Assembly: GCA_945956945.1 (NCBI GenBank)
Contig: CAMFJO010000057.1
Coordinates: 1-6,124, forward strand
Direction: 5' to 3'
Length of the DNA stretch: 6,124 bases
Origin: an uncultured Legionellales bacterium
Lineage (GTDB): Bacteria > Pseudomonadota > Gammaproteobacteria > UBA1113
Made by a program: the position numbers and the translations under genes. The notes under the pieces were generated by a model. It searched no databases. It was not told the origin of the DNA and saw only the letters and a list, made by a program, of their open reading frames with translations. Shown piece by piece: positions 1-6,078 of the stretch. Each line of letters starts with the position of its first letter. The first letter of the stretch is position 1.

Positions 1-2
1 GG

Positions 3-998
3 ATGTTATTGTGTGTTATTGCCGCGGCACTTATGTTTGATTTTATCAATGGCTTTCACGATGCAGCCAATGCAATCGCCACGGTGGTTTCTACGCAAGT
101 ATTACGTTTACGCAGCGCAGTGATGATGGCATCCATTTTTAATTTTATTGGCGCTTTATCGGGAACAGCGGTGGCCACCACTATTGCGACAGGATTGGCC
201 GATCCAGCCGCAGCAACGCAATTGGTGATTCTATGCGCCTTATTGGCGGCGTGTTTGTGGAATTTAATCACTTGGGGCTTAGGATTACCGTCGAGTTCTT
301 CGCATGCTTTAATCGGCGCTTTAGCGGGAAGTGTCGTAGCACACGCAGGTTTATCAGCTTTTTATTGGCACACCTTGTATAAAAAAGTGTTGATCCCCTT
401 GGTGTTGTCACCTACATTGGGTTTTGTATTGGGTTTAATATTTATGGTGGTTTGTTCGTGGTTATTTCTGCCTTTTAGTGCACGAACAGGGACAACCATT
501 TCTAAACGTTTGCAATTGTTGTCGTCTGCAGCCATGGCTTTTTCACATGGTTCCAATGACGCACAAAAATCCATGGGTATTATTGCCCTTGCATTAATTA
601 TTTTTAATCGCAGCCATGCGCTACCGGCCTGGTTAATAGGCACGGAACATGTGATCCCCAAAGTTGTGGTGATTGCGTGTGCTACTGCCATGGCATTGGG
701 GACGATGGCCGGCGGTAAACGTATTATCAAAACGATGGGGCAGCGCATCATTAAAATTATTCCCTTACAGGGTTTTGCGGCTGAAACTTCTGCCGCAGTA
801 ACCATCTTTGGCGCAAGCTTAATGGGGATCCCCGTTTCAACGACACATTGTATCAATGCCAGCATTATGGGGGTGGGTGCAACCAAACGTGTATCCGCCG
901 TACGCTGGGGTGTGGCGGGAAACATCGTTACTGCGTGGGTATTAACTTTACCTTGCAGCGCGCTGTTGGCATTTGGTTTGTATAAGATTATTGGGTAA
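3..998 (+). CDS. pit: PiT-family inorganic phosphate transporter, probably 5'-partial
   Basis: Inner-membrane, low-affinity uptake of phosphate (as neutral metal-phosphate or with a coupling cation), by family knowledge. The 331-residue protein is almost entirely hydrophobic segments separated by short loops. It carries both halves of the duplicated PiT signature: GFHDAANAIAT at residues 17-27 and SHGSNDAQKSMG at 181-192. Other family blocks are LPSSSSHALIG (95-105), LGTMAGGKRI (232-241) and GIPVSTTH (275-282). The length fits the short PiT class (about 330-340 residues) without the large central loop of E. coli PitA. The first ATG is at base 3, so no ribosome binding site can be judged, and family members usually have a few residues before the first membrane helix. 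The true start may therefore lie off the contig. A PhoU-like DUF47 gene often precedes this class, but that region is outside the window. It converges on the ndh-like gene. Confidence 0.93.
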   Translation: MLLCVIAAALMFDFINGFHDAANAIATVVSTQVLRLRSAVMMASIFNFIGALSGTAVATTIATGLADPAAATQLVILCALLAACLWNLITWGLGLPSSSSHALIGALAGSVVAHAGLSAFYWHTLYKKVLIPLVLSPTLGFVLGLIFMVVCSWLFLPFSARTGTTISKRLQLLSSAAMAFSHGSNDAQKSMGIIALALIIFNRSHALPAWLIGTEHVIPKVVVIACATAMALGTMAGGKRIIKTMGQRIIKIIPLQGFAAETSAAVTIFGASLMGIPVSTTHCINASIMGVGATKRVSAVRWGVAGNIVTAWVLTLPCSALLAFGLYKIIG

Positions 999-1030
999 GC
1001 TGGTTATTTTTTCAAGACATTGTTATCCAG

Positions 1031-1079
1031 AGGGCTTATTGCTGTTTGGTTTATCGAAGCAAAATGTCAATAGGCCCTA
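1031..1079. repeat. Degenerate palindromic repeat, copy A, in pit/ndh convergent gap
   Basis: An imperfect hairpin: AGGGCTTATTG (1031-1041) pairs with CAATAGGCCCT (1068-1078), 11 pairs including one G-T wobble, around a 26-base loop. The right side, CAAAATGTCAATAGGCCCTA (1060-1079), matches 18 of 20 bases at 4486-4505 (copy B). The rest of the element aligns more loosely with copy B. Its final CTA forms the TAG stop codon of the leftward flavoprotein gene. No T-run follows the stem on either strand, so it does not look like a standard intrinsic terminator. A role in 3'-end stability or termination is inference. Confidence 0.6.
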
Positions 1080-2267
1080 GATTTTAATTTCCTTGAATGC
1101 CGGTTCAGCTGCATTTAAGAGATTGTCCGTTCCATTATCCACAGATGGCGGATAAATTCGATCATGGTTAATAAAGCATTTTATTTTTTTTGCTGGTGCT
1201 TTGATTTTTACAATGTGTTGATCCCAATCTTCCGCATACAATGCGCCCCACGATCCCAGATCAATAGATGTTACAAATTTGGGTTGTTCGTACATCAAAG
1301 CAGGTATTCCAAATAAATCGGCTACCGCGTTATTGCCGGCAAAGCGACCTTGTGGCATAGCATGTTGACAAGAGAGTAATGCTTGGTGCGTACCGTCTGT
1401 TGTTGCCGCGGCCACATCGCCTGCAGCAAAACAATGCCCAACCCCTTGAATGCGTAGAAATCTGTCTACGGGGAGACGACCAAAAGCATCTAGCTTTACA
1501 CCAAATTGTTGTGTTAGCGTACTTGATTTCATTCCCGCCGTCCAAACAACAGTTTGTGTTTTGATAATATCCCCTGAATTTAACACAATGTGATCAGGAT
1601 GAATAGATTGAACCGCAACATTAGAAATAGATTCAATACCCATCTCATGAAAAGCCTTGACAATAACCGCTTTGGTTTCGGCACCAAAACGGCTTGCAAC
1701 TTGGGTACGATCCAGGACAATAACCCTTACTTTGTCACCAGGTGCTATCTGTTTTAATTTATCCATTAATTCTGTTGCTACCTCAACACCCGTAAAACCT
1801 CCCCCCACCACAACAAGGGTATACTGGCCTTCTATAGATTTCTTGGGCAGAGTATGGATATGTTCGTGTAATCGCGTCGCCGCGGCATAAGTGTCTACGT
1901 TAAAACTGTAGTCTTGCAGGCCAGGGATATCAGGCATGTCCAGATGACTACCTGTAGCAATAATAAGTTTGTCATAAGGATAAATGCTTTGTGAATCTAC
2001 CATCACTTGTTGCACCTGTGTTTCTATTGAGGATATTTCTCCTATGACAAGCTTAACCCCAAGCGGTGTGAGAAAATTTTCTAATTCAATACGCGTGTTA
2101 TCCAGGTTACTCTCATAAAATCGCGGCCGCAATCCATGGTATTGATCTTTATTAATAAGTGTAATGTCAACTTTATGTTGCAAACTTTCTATTCTGGCTA
2201 AGCGAACTGCGCTAAAAGCTGCCCATAATCCGGCAAAACCACCGCCAATAATGACTATTTTTTTCAT
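1077..2267 (-). CDS. Type II NADH dehydrogenase-like FAD/NAD(P) oxidoreductase
   Basis: A 396-residue two-dinucleotide-binding-domain flavoprotein. The N-terminal FAD site is IIGGGFAG (GxGxxG at G8, G10, G13). IIATGS follows at 102-107. The NAD(P)H Rossmann site is VVVGGGFTGVEVA at 152-164, VWTAG is at 241-245, and the second FAD contact FAAGDVAA is at 280-287. The C-terminal part has INHDRIYPP (366-374), like the INxxxIYPP stretch I associate with bacterial NDH-2 homologues. By family, it would pass electrons from NADH to a quinone at the inner membrane without pumping protons. However, the usual AQxAxQ quinone-site motif is replaced by CQHAMPQG (300-307), so the acceptor is uncertain. There is no obvious transmembrane helix. 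It starts 14 bases after marR with a GGAG ribosome site 6 bases before ATG, so the two are almost certainly cotranscribed. Another disulfide-reductase-fold function is the alternative. Confidence 0.85.
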   Translation of the reverse strand: MKKIVIIGGGFAGLWAAFSAVRLARIESLQHKVDITLINKDQYHGLRPRFYESNLDNTRIELENFLTPLGVKLVIGEISSIETQVQQVMVDSQSIYPYDKLIIATGSHLDMPDIPGLQDYSFNVDTYAAATRLHEHIHTLPKKSIEGQYTLVVVGGGFTGVEVATELMDKLKQIAPGDKVRVIVLDRTQVASRFGAETKAVIVKAFHEMGIESISNVAVQSIHPDHIVLNSGDIIKTQTVVWTAGMKSSTLTQQFGVKLDAFGRLPVDRFLRIQGVGHCFAAGDVAAATTDGTHQALLSCQHAMPQGRFAGNNAVADLFGIPALMYEQPKFVTSIDLGSWGALYAEDWDQHIVKIKAPAKKIKCFINHDRIYPPSVDNGTDNLLNAAEPAFKEIKI

Positions 2268-2273
2268 AAAACG

Positions 2274-2277
2274 CTCC
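2274..2277 (-). promoter_or_regulatory. Ribosome binding site of ndh-like gene
   Basis: GGAG on the minus strand lies 6 bases before the ATG at 2267, inside the 14-base gap after the marR stop codon. It fixes the start and supports independent translation of the second gene of the operon. Confidence 0.75.
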
Positions 2278-2281
2278 GTTA

Positions 2282-2737
2282 CTATTTACTATCAATTGCT
2301 ACTAGTGAAGAACCCATGTTAGATTCCATTTTTTGTATGTATTTCTTTAACATGGCTTGTTCATTTTCTGTCAGTCCGGCCACCAAAATCTCAGATTCTA
2401 ACTTTAATATTTCTTCTATTTTCGCCAATATAATTTCCCCTTTTGACGTCAAGAGAATCGTATAAGCCCTATTGTCATAAGGTAATTTTTCTTTTTTTAT
2501 CAAACCTTTTTTTTCTAATTGCATAAGCGACCTGGTTAAATGCGCGCGATCTATCCCTATAGAGGCTAATAATTGCTGTTGTGTGCAAGGAGCGGGCAAA
2601 AAATTAAATCGGGCTACGACTTTCCACTGCGTGCGGCTTAAACCTAATGATTCCATGTGCTTATCAATCCATTGTTCATTAAGCTTTACGACAGAAAAGA
2701 GCTTGTAACACAGTAATTCGCTTAAATTGACGCCCAT
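2282..2737 (-). CDS. MarR/SlyA-family transcriptional regulator
   Basis: A 151-residue winged-helix regulator, the usual MarR length. The N- and C-terminal helices form the dimer interface in this family. The helix-turn-helix spans about residues 52-80 (TQQQLLASIGIDRAHLTRSL then MQLEKKGLI), and the wing carries the conserved DxR as D88-N89-R90, followed by the LTSKG turn (96-100). The order and spacing resemble SlyA more than OhrR. The start at 2737 is supported by AGAGG (2747-2751 on the plus strand) 9 bases upstream, and by a good promoter 28 bases upstream. It heads an operon with the downstream flavoprotein and is divergent from hipBA. Its own promoter is covered by an ATTGTA/TACAAT palindrome, so autorepression released by a ligand or redox signal is the likely mode. 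That is inference. Cys10 lies where OhrR has its reactive cysteine, but OhrR's partner tyrosines are absent. The ligand is unknown. Confidence 0.93.
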   Translation of the reverse strand: MGVNLSELLCYKLFSVVKLNEQWIDKHMESLGLSRTQWKVVARFNFLPAPCTQQQLLASIGIDRAHLTRSLMQLEKKGLIKKEKLPYDNRAYTILLTSKGEIILAKIEEILKLESEILVAGLTENEQAMLKKYIQKMESNMGSSLVAIDSK

Positions 2738-2746
2738 TCATTTATT

Positions 2747-2751
2747 CCTCT
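2747..2751 (-). promoter_or_regulatory. Ribosome binding site of marR
   Basis: AGAGG on the minus strand, 9 bases before the ATG at 2737. It supports this start over any internal methionine. Confidence 0.65.
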
Positions 2752-2765
2752 TAACAGTTGTTTTA

Positions 2766-2787
2766 ATTGTAACATACAATCATTGTA
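2766..2787. promoter_or_regulatory. Putative MarR operator: three alternating 6-base half-sites
   Basis: ATTGTA (2766-2771), TACAAT (2775-2780) and ATTGTA (2782-2787) are perfect alternating inverted half-sites. The first two form a palindrome with a 3-base centre (15 bases in all), and the last two form one with a 1-base centre (13 bases). The array covers the -10 and most of the spacer of the marR promoter. MarR-family proteins commonly bind such symmetric AT-rich sites in their own promoters. Assignment to this regulator rests on position alone. Confidence 0.65.
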
Positions 2788-2795
2788 AGTGTCAA
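2766..2795 (-). promoter_or_regulatory. marR-ndh promoter (sigma70-type, extended -10)
   Basis: Reading the minus strand, a perfect -35 TTGACA (2795-2790) is followed by an 18-base spacer and the -10 TACAAT (2771-2766, 5 of 6 consensus). The -10 is preceded by TG at the extended -10 position. Transcription would begin near 2759, giving a leader of about 20 bases that contains the ribosome site. The core boxes and spacer overlap the half-sites of the putative MarR operator, so bound repressor would block polymerase directly. Confidence 0.75.
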
Positions 2796-2829
2796 GTATT
2801 AAGAATAGACATTTAACCCAAAAGGATAC

Positions 2830-2858
2830 TTGAAAAACTCAGCAAAGTTGACTATAAT
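2830..2858 (+). promoter_or_regulatory. hipBA promoter (sigma70-type)
   Basis: -35 TTGAAA (2830-2835, 5 of 6), a spacer of exactly 17 bases, and -10 TATAAT (2853-2858, perfect). The expected transcription start is near 2865, leaving a leader of about 35 bases before hipB. No clear Shine-Dalgarno sequence is visible in that leader. The promoter diverges from that of marR, with -35 boxes about 34 bases apart. Confidence 0.75.
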
Positions 2859-2875
2859 AAACCTAAAATGGTTTA
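2858..2875. promoter_or_regulatory. Putative HipB operator, 18-base inverted repeat
   Basis: TAAACC (2858-2863), 6 bases, then GGTTTA (2870-2875): a perfect 6-base inverted repeat, 18 bases in total. It begins on the last base of the -10 and spans the predicted transcription start. E. coli HipB binds TATCC-N8-GGATA sites, also 18 bases overall. The geometry matches but the half-site sequence differs. A further GTTTA lies at 2878-2882. HipB-mediated autorepression of the operon is inference from position and symmetry. Confidence 0.5.
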
Positions 2876-2899
2876 AAGTTTACAATATTCAACATAATT

Positions 2900-3226
2900 A
2901 TGCAAAAACCTCCATCTTTATCCAAGATTACGAAAGTGGCTTTAAGTACATTAGGCCAAATGATTAAATCTGCTCGCTTAGAAAGAAAGCAATCACAAGC
3001 TGATTTGGCAGCGCGGTTGAATGTAAGCCGCTATACCATTATGGCCTTAGAAAGGGGTGATCCCACGGTCAGTATCGGCGTGGTTTTTGAAGCCGCTTAT
3101 ATAGTAGGTATTCCTTTATTGGGAGATGAACTTTACAAAACAGCTGCAAATGTCTCGCATTTAGTGGCTGTTTTACCCAAGAGAGTTAGACGACACAGTA
3201 AAAAAGAGTTAAATGATGATTTCTAA
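2900..3226 (+). CDS. hipB: HipB-like antitoxin, Xre-family DNA-binding protein
   Basis: A 108-residue protein with a lambda-repressor-type five-helix domain at about residues 17-75. The helix-turn-helix is visible as QSQADLAARLNVSRYTIMAL followed by ERGDPTVSIG (31-60). By family, it is the antitoxin that binds HipA, neutralises it, and represses the operon. The basic tail (PKRVRRHSKK, 93-102) is longer than in E. coli HipB (88 residues) and may contact DNA or the toxin. The start at 2900 keeps the whole first helix. The next ATG (2960) would cut into it. No convincing ribosome site precedes 2900, which is odd for an antitoxin that should be made in excess of its toxin. The gene overlaps hipA by 14 bases in another frame, so the two are translationally coupled. 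Confidence 0.9.
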   Translation: MQKPPSLSKITKVALSTLGQMIKSARLERKQSQADLAARLNVSRYTIMALERGDPTVSIGVVFEAAYIVGIPLLGDELYKTAANVSHLVAVLPKRVRRHSKKELNDDF

Positions 3227-4457
3227 ATTAAAAAATATACGACAGGCTTTTGTTTGGATATGGTTGCCGAATCAAACAGAACCAGTGGTTGTTGGTCGTA
3301 TCGACAAATTTGGCGAGAAATATTCTTTTATCTATGGTGAAAGTTATCTGCATAACCCAAAAGCCATTGCTTTGTCGCCACTTGAATTACCTCTGAAAAA
3401 AGGTATCGTTGAGCCAGAGGGAATGAATATCATTCATTCTTGTTTAAGAGATGCTGCGCCAGATGCCTGGGGGAGACGTTTGATAGATTATCAATATGCT
3501 TTGTCGCGCGCCAATGAATTAGATTACATGTTATTATCCGGTAGCAATCGAATAGGGGGTATTGACTTTCAGGAGTCATCCCAAATTTATAGCCCAAGAA
3601 TCAGTGAGCCTGTGACTTTAGATGAGGTGTTACTGCTTACAGAGTATGTTGAAAAGAATAAGCCTTTACCCGTTGAATTGCAACATGCTTTATTACATGG
3701 TACCAGCGTTGGCGGGGCTAGACCTAAGGCATTGATAAAAGATGCAAGATCTAACATAGAATATGTGGCAAAATTCAGTGCCTCAACAGATAGATATAAT
3801 ATCATCAAAGCAGAATATATTGCGATGCAACTAGCTCGAATGTCAGGCATTCAGGTTCCTATGGCGCATTTAAAACACATCCTCGGAAGAGATGTTTTAT
3901 TGATAGAACGTTTCGATAGGTTATATTTTCAGGAGAAAACCACTAGAAAATTAATGTTGAGTGCTTTAAGTCTTTTGAAATTAAACGAATTAGAGGCAAG
4001 ATATGCCAGTTACTGTGATTTTGCTAGTATCATCCGAAAACATTTCATTTCCCCACAAGAAAATTTACAAGAATTATATAAAAGGCTTATTTTTAACGTG
4101 CTGATTGGTAATACGGATGATCATGCCAGAAATCACGCGGCTTTTTGGGATGGTGTCTATTTAACTCTAACGCCTGCCTATGATCTGTCACCACAAGCAC
4201 GAATGGGTTATGAAGCTACCCAAGCGATGGCAATTGAAGGAAGCGAGGGTAATTTATCAAAATTAACCAATGTTTTATCTGTTTGTGAGCATTTCCAAAT
4301 AACAGAAATTGCAGCACGCTACCTAATGGATGAAATGATTGAAAATATTCAAACACACTGGGTTAGTATTTGTGATGAGGCAGAGTTTAGTCTGCTTGAG
4401 CGAGAACAGCTATGGGGACAAACTATTTTTAATCCATTTTGTTTTGAGGGGTTTTAG
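3213..4457 (+). CDS. hipA: HipA-like serine/threonine kinase toxin
   Basis: A 414-residue HipA, close to the 440 of E. coli. The N-terminal HipA-coupling domain (about 10-115) is followed by the kinase fold. Visible functional sites are the glycine-rich loop GTSVGGARPK (163-172), with S165 at the position of the inactivating autophosphorylation serine (E. coli S150), and the ATP lysine K187 in YVAKFS. They continue with ERFDR (232-236), the catalytic loop GNTDDHARN (299-307, catalytic D302, N307) and the metal-binding D324 in PAYDLSP. All appear intact, so the kinase is probably active. By family, HipA phosphorylates an aminoacyl-tRNA synthetase (GltX in E. coli) and causes growth arrest. The target here cannot be read from sequence. 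Two adjacent ATGs (3213, 3216) follow AAGAG at 3204-3208. The second has the better spacing (7 bases versus 4). A single full-length hipA argues against the three-gene HipBST type. Confidence 0.93.
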   Translation: MMISKLKNIRQAFVWIWLPNQTEPVVVGRIDKFGEKYSFIYGESYLHNPKAIALSPLELPLKKGIVEPEGMNIIHSCLRDAAPDAWGRRLIDYQYALSRANELDYMLLSGSNRIGGIDFQESSQIYSPRISEPVTLDEVLLLTEYVEKNKPLPVELQHALLHGTSVGGARPKALIKDARSNIEYVAKFSASTDRYNIIKAEYIAMQLARMSGIQVPMAHLKHILGRDVLLIERFDRLYFQEKTTRKLMLSALSLLKLNELEARYASYCDFASIIRKHFISPQENLQELYKRLIFNVLIGNTDDHARNHAAFWDGVYLTLTPAYDLSPQARMGYEATQAMAIEGSEGNLSKLTNVLSVCEHFQITEIAARYLMDEMIENIQTHWVSICDEAEFSLLEREQLWGQTIFNPFCFEGF

Positions 4458-4460
4458 GAT

Positions 4461-4505
4461 CTGTTGACATTTCGTTTGCTGGCTACAAAATGTCAACAGG
4501 CACTA
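4461..4505. repeat. Palindromic repeat, copy B, in hipA/hemY convergent gap
   Basis: A perfect 12-base inverted repeat, CTGTTGACATTT (4461-4472) and AAATGTCAACAG (4488-4499), around a 15-base loop. The right part, CAAAATGTCAACAGGCACTA (4486-4505), matches copy A (1060-1079) at 18 of 20 bases in the same orientation. The terminal CTA is the TAG stop of hemY. It begins three bases after the hipA stop codon and fills the whole gap. There is no T-run on either side, so it is not a textbook intrinsic terminator, although a strong bidirectional RNA hairpin would form in both transcripts. Confidence 0.75.
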
Positions 4506-5675
4506 ATCCACCACAGCCTGTTGAAAGCAACGCAAGGCTTCTTCTTTATCGCCTAATTGTAAAGACAAGGTCCCTAGTATGGCATAAGCTTTAGGAGAAG
4601 GCCGTACGCGCAGGCTGTGGGTTAAATAGGTGCTGGCTTGCGATAAGGCACCTTCAGCGATAGCGAGTTGCGCCAAACACAATAAAATATGGGGTTCCTG
4701 TCCTTGTTGTTTTAATAAGGATAAAGCAAAATCCATTTGTTTGCTCAGGCGCGAACTATGGATTTGGCCATACAATGCGATGAGTTCCGGTTCAAATTGT
4801 GTTTTTAAAGCATCACGAACCAATTCTTCAGCCAGATCCGGCATATGACTATCCAATAAAAATTGTGCGCAAGGCAATACCCATTCTTTACGGCGTTGCA
4901 ATGGTTTCGGTAATTTCTGCCAGAAAAGCTCAATCTGTTGTTGATCGCCTTGTTTTAATTGTTGCAATAGCAACTCTAAATAAGCCTTTTCACTCAATTG
5001 TTGCAATTGGTTAGGATCGATTATTTTTTGTTTCTTTAATAGGGGAAGCAACTCTAACAGATGAGACCAATCGGCCAAATGATAGTAAACTTGTTTTAAC
5101 AATTTCAACATATATTTATGTTGAGGCACTTCTTGCTGAATGTGTCTTAAGGTGGCCAGGCAATGTTCCCATTGTTCATCATGGTATTGCAATTCTGCCT
5201 GAGTTAAGCCTACTGCAATTTTAGCGCCCGGTGTAGAGTCGAGCGCATAATGTAAATATTGATCGCGCCTGTCATAGGCCTCGAGCGCTTGCGCTGCTTT
5301 AGCAGCAGCCAAATAATTCACTAAAGGGATCTCATTGAATTTAACGGATTTGATTAATAAGCTTTCAGCCTTACTCCAATCTCCTTCGGCCAACGCCAAT
5401 AATCCTTGCAAAGTTTGGCGATGACTATTGTCATAGCGATGTTCGTGACGCCACTTTTTAAAGATCCGTAACAACAACCCAGGACCGTTGAGTAAACGTA
5501 ATAAAATGTATAAAGCGATGAAGGCAGCAATGACGGCTGTAATGCCAAACCATAAAGGCATTTCTATCGACCAATGTCCATAAGTAATGGCCATATATCC
5601 TGGAGCGGCGGTCAGCATCAGTGCACTCCAGGCGATAAACAGAACAATGATAATAGAACTTAACCAGCGAAACAT
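4503..5675 (-). CDS. hemY: HemY, membrane-anchored TPR protein of the hemCDXY operon
   Basis: A 390-residue protein matching proteobacterial HemY in size (about 400) and layout. Two transmembrane helices lie at about residues 5-24 and 40-61, joined by a short segment with the TYGHWSIEMP stretch (31-40). The family-typical LLRLLNGPG follows (58-66). The rest is cytoplasmic, helical and TPR-like, for example GLLALAEGDWSKAESLLIKS (91-110) and YAILGTLSLQLGDKEEALRC (364-383). HemY is encoded with the late porphyrin genes. Its exact role is unsettled, with a structural or assembly role in haem synthesis usually proposed. It is unrelated to the Bacillus protoporphyrinogen oxidase also called HemY. 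The start is supported by AAGGA 7 bases upstream. It lies 21 bases after hemX and appears to be the last gene of the operon. Confidence 0.93.
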   Translation of the reverse strand: MFRWLSSIIIVLFIAWSALMLTAAPGYMAITYGHWSIEMPLWFGITAVIAAFIALYILLRLLNGPGLLLRIFKKWRHEHRYDNSHRQTLQGLLALAEGDWSKAESLLIKSVKFNEIPLVNYLAAAKAAQALEAYDRRDQYLHYALDSTPGAKIAVGLTQAELQYHDEQWEHCLATLRHIQQEVPQHKYMLKLLKQVYYHLADWSHLLELLPLLKKQKIIDPNQLQQLSEKAYLELLLQQLKQGDQQQIELFWQKLPKPLQRRKEWVLPCAQFLLDSHMPDLAEELVRDALKTQFEPELIALYGQIHSSRLSKQMDFALSLLKQQGQEPHILLCLAQLAIAEGALSQASTYLTHSLRVRPSPKAYAILGTLSLQLGDKEEALRCFQQAVVD

Positions 5676-5682
5676 AATGATA

Positions 5683-5687
5683 TCCTT
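5683..5687 (-). promoter_or_regulatory. Ribosome binding site of hemY
   Basis: AAGGA on the minus strand, 7 bases before the ATG at 5675, in the 21-base gap after the hemX stop codon. No promoter is evident in this gap, in keeping with cotranscription. Confidence 0.75.
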
Positions 5688-5696
5688 AATGAATAC

Positions 5697-6077
5697 TTAT
5701 TTTCCATTATTCAGTAAAGCTTGTTGCAAACGAGCAATGACCGGTGATAACTCAGGAAAATTAGGTTGTAAATTGATAGTTTCCAAGGGTTTTAATTTCT
5801 GTAATAAATCTTGTGCTGTCGCATTATTGGTATCATAGTGTGTTTTCAACCAGCGCTCGGCCTCTACAATACTGCTATTGAACAGAGCCGTATTGTGCGC
5901 CAAGGCTGCCCATTGTGCCTGATTGAGGTAGAGGCAAAGTCGTGCATTGAGATAGGCTCGTTCATCAGGTGTAATAAAATGGGGTGCATCGCTACCATAG
6001 TGTTTGACGGTAATGACTTTTTGTAACCCTTGCACCGCATTGCCCCACAGATGGGCCCAAAAAGAACCGTTCTTATT
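5697..6077 (-). CDS. hemX: HemX, C-terminal part only (cut by contig end)
   Basis: The last 126 residues of HemX, roughly a third of the usual 390 or so. Recognisable features are the WGNAVQGLQKVITVKHY stretch (about residues 6-22 of the fragment) and the block from ITPDERAYLNARLCLYLNQA to AQWAALAHN. In full-length HemX this part follows a single membrane anchor and a coiled coil. HemX is often annotated as a uroporphyrinogen-III C-methyltransferase-like protein, but the methyltransferase activity is doubtful for this family. It is encoded directly upstream of hemY. An open reading frame continues from 6077 to an ATG at 6095, but those codons (MCIRDR) come from adapter sequence, so that start is false. 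The real gene continues beyond the contig. Confidence 0.9.
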   Translation of the reverse strand, partial: NKNGSFWAHLWGNAVQGLQKVITVKHYGSDAPHFITPDERAYLNARLCLYLNQAQWAALAHNTALFNSSIVEAERWLKTHYDTNNATAQDLLQKLKPLETINLQPNFPELSPVIARLQQALLNNGK

Positions 6078-6078
6078 C

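Noticed and set aside
362..925. A 187-codon minus-strand open frame inside pit
   Set aside because: It lies entirely within the strongly supported PiT gene. Its translation shows no recognisable domain and is explained as the antisense shadow of a hydrophobic coding region.
1007..1012. Run of six T just after pit as a terminator
   Set aside because: No stem-forming inverted repeat precedes it.
2703..2710. TTGTAACA inside marR and TACAAT at 2881-2886 before hipB as extra MarR sites
   Set aside because: Each is a single half-site without an inverted partner at the operator spacing, and is expected by chance in AT-rich sequence.
2868..2876. Two-codon upstream reading frame (ATG GTT TAA) in the hipB leader
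   Set aside because: It has no ribosome site and lies within the inverted repeat, whose symmetry already explains the bases.
3213..4457. HipBST-type three-gene toxin system
   Set aside because: The toxin retains its N-terminal domain in one 414-residue protein and no separate hipS gene lies between hipB and hipA.
4461..4499. Rho-independent terminator for hipA or hemY
   Set aside because: The 12-base stem is strong, but it is not GC-rich and no T-run follows on either strand. Kept as a repeat instead.
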